The notes below the pieces were generated by a model. It did no database searches. It saw only the letters and a list, made by a program, of their open reading frames with translations, and was not told where the DNA came from. Positions 63,264 to 64,000 of a stretch of 64,000 bases of DNA are shown one piece after another. The stretch lies in the NCBI RefSeq assembly GCF_000384295.1, contig NZ_KB913037.1:7193533-7257532 (forward strand), given 5' to 3'. The position numbers and the translations under genes were made by a program. The first letter of the stretch is position 1. Each line of letters starts with the position of its first letter. Origin of the DNA: Amycolatopsis balhimycina FH 1894. GTDB taxonomy: Bacteria > Actinomycetota > Actinomycetes > Mycobacteriales > Pseudonocardiaceae.

Positions 63264-64000
63264 GTGGACGCGCTGACCGAGCGGTTCGAGCGGGAGCGGC
63301 CGCGGCTGCGGGCGGTCGCCTACCGGATGCTGGGTTCGGCGAGCGAAGCCGACGACGCCGTCCAGGAGGCCTGGCTGCGGTTCCACCGCGCCGGCGCCGG
63401 CGAGATCGAGAACGTCGGCGCGTGGCTGACGACCGTGGTCGCCCGGCTGTGCCTTTCCCTGCTCCGCACGCGCCGCAACCACCGCGAGGAGCCCCTGGAC
63501 GGGCGGCCCGAGCCGGACGACGACCGCCGCGACCCCGGCCAGGAGGCCGAGCTGGCCGACTCGGTCGGGCAGGCGCTGCTGGTGGTGCTCGACGCGCTGG
63601 GGCCGGCCGAGCGGGTCGCGTTCGTGCTGCACGACATGTTCGCGGTGCCGTTCGACGAGATCGCGCCGGTGATCGGCAAGACCCCGGCCGCGGCCCGGCA
63701 GCTCGCGAGCCGCGCCCGCCGCCGCGTCAAGGGCGGTGCGGCACCGGACGCGGACCTGCCCCGGCGGCGCAAGGTCGTCGAAGCGTTCCTGGCCGCGTCA
63801 CGCTGCGGCGACTTCGAAGCGCTGCTCGCCCTGCTGGACCCGGACGTGGTGCTGCACGCCGACCGGTTCGTCGGCCCGAGCCCGGCCCCGATCGTGCTGC
63901 GCGGCGTCGAGAGCGTGCGCCGCGGCGCGATCCTGGCGTCCGAGCGGGCCCGCGTGAGCGAACTGGCCCTGGTCGACGGCGCACCGGGCCTGCTCATGGT
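63264..64000 (+). CDS. ECF sigma factor, SigJ/ECF41-like (3' end outside the window)
   Basis: At least 245 codons visible. The sigma-2 region is YRMLGSASEADDAVQEAWLRFH and the sigma-4 region AVPFDEIAPVIGKTPAAARQLASRARRR; after residue ~165 a SnoaL-like extension begins (VVEAFLAASRCGDFEALLALLDPDVVLHADR), the hallmark of ECF41 sigma factors, whose extension modulates activity in place of a classical anti-sigma factor. GTG at 63264 has GGAAGGAA upstream. The end is beyond the window. Confidence 0.93.
   Translation, partial: MDALTERFERERPRLRAVAYRMLGSASEADDAVQEAWLRFHRAGAGEIENVGAWLTTVVARLCLSLLRTRRNHREEPLDGRPEPDDDRRDPGQEAELADSVGQALLVVLDALGPAERVAFVLHDMFAVPFDEIAPVIGKTPAAARQLASRARRRVKGGAAPDADLPRRRKVVEAFLAASRCGDFEALLALLDPDVVLHADRFVGPSPAPIVLRGVESVRRGAILASERARVSELALVDGAPGLLM

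Overview
This 64 kb window is GC-rich actinomycete chromosome, densely coded, with GTG starts as common as ATG and many stop/start overlaps (ATGA, GTGA). Family members and several intergenic hairpin families suggest Pseudonocardiaceae, most likely Amycolatopsis or a close relative; this is inference, because no rRNA or tRNA gene is present. No CRISPR array, transposase, integrase, prophage or plasmid signature was seen. The first (aldo/keto reductase) and last (ECF sigma factor) genes run off the window.

Layout. 1-7.4 kb: a TetR regulator with a paired operator; a three-gene run of secreted discoidin/FN3 metallophosphoesterase, MFS transporter and secreted beta-propeller protein; and a TetR regulator divergent from a BM3-like P450 that has no reductase domain. 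7.4-18 kb: a myo-inositol import and catabolism locus. Eight overlapping or closely spaced minus-strand genes (iolE-like, binding lipoprotein, permease, ATPase, iolC, aldolase, iolB, iolD) face a lacI-iolG pair across two LacI-type palindromes. 18-25 kb: asnB, a kdpDE two-component pair without kdpFABC, small membrane proteins and acylphosphatase. 25-34 kb: smc and ftsY, separated by a DUF3455 protein, a sodium/solute symporter and anmK. 34-36 kb: small accessory genes.

36-56 kb is dominated by purine use. An IclR regulator is divergent from malate synthase (aceB) and a DUF6986 aldolase-like gene. A PucR regulator is divergent from a three-subunit xanthine dehydrogenase with an embedded 8-oxoguanine-deaminase-like gene. 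Then come uricase, HIU hydrolase, OHCU decarboxylase and an unusual small HTH protein on the minus strand, divergent from allantoinase and allantoicase. Together these convert xanthine to urate, allantoin, allantoate and glyoxylate plus urea, and malate synthase carries the glyoxylate into malate. A DctA-type carrier, an alpha-galactosidase and a TetR regulator are interspersed.

56-64 kb: a secreted trypsin-fold protein that has lost its catalytic His and Ser but carries ricin-type lectin repeats, a rifampicin-monooxygenase-like flavoprotein, metY with a CoA-binding protein gene, a VOC protein, an SDR divergent from a LysR regulator, and an ECF41-type sigma factor.

The most striking non-gene signals are: a recurring TCC-NNT-GTG-GA motif inside genes that keeps a rare T-ending codon while the amino acid changes; an inverted pair of perfect DnaA boxes; several families of long perfect hairpins after stop codons; and a double-hairpin GC-rich repeat read in frame as the N-termini of two genes of the inositol operon.
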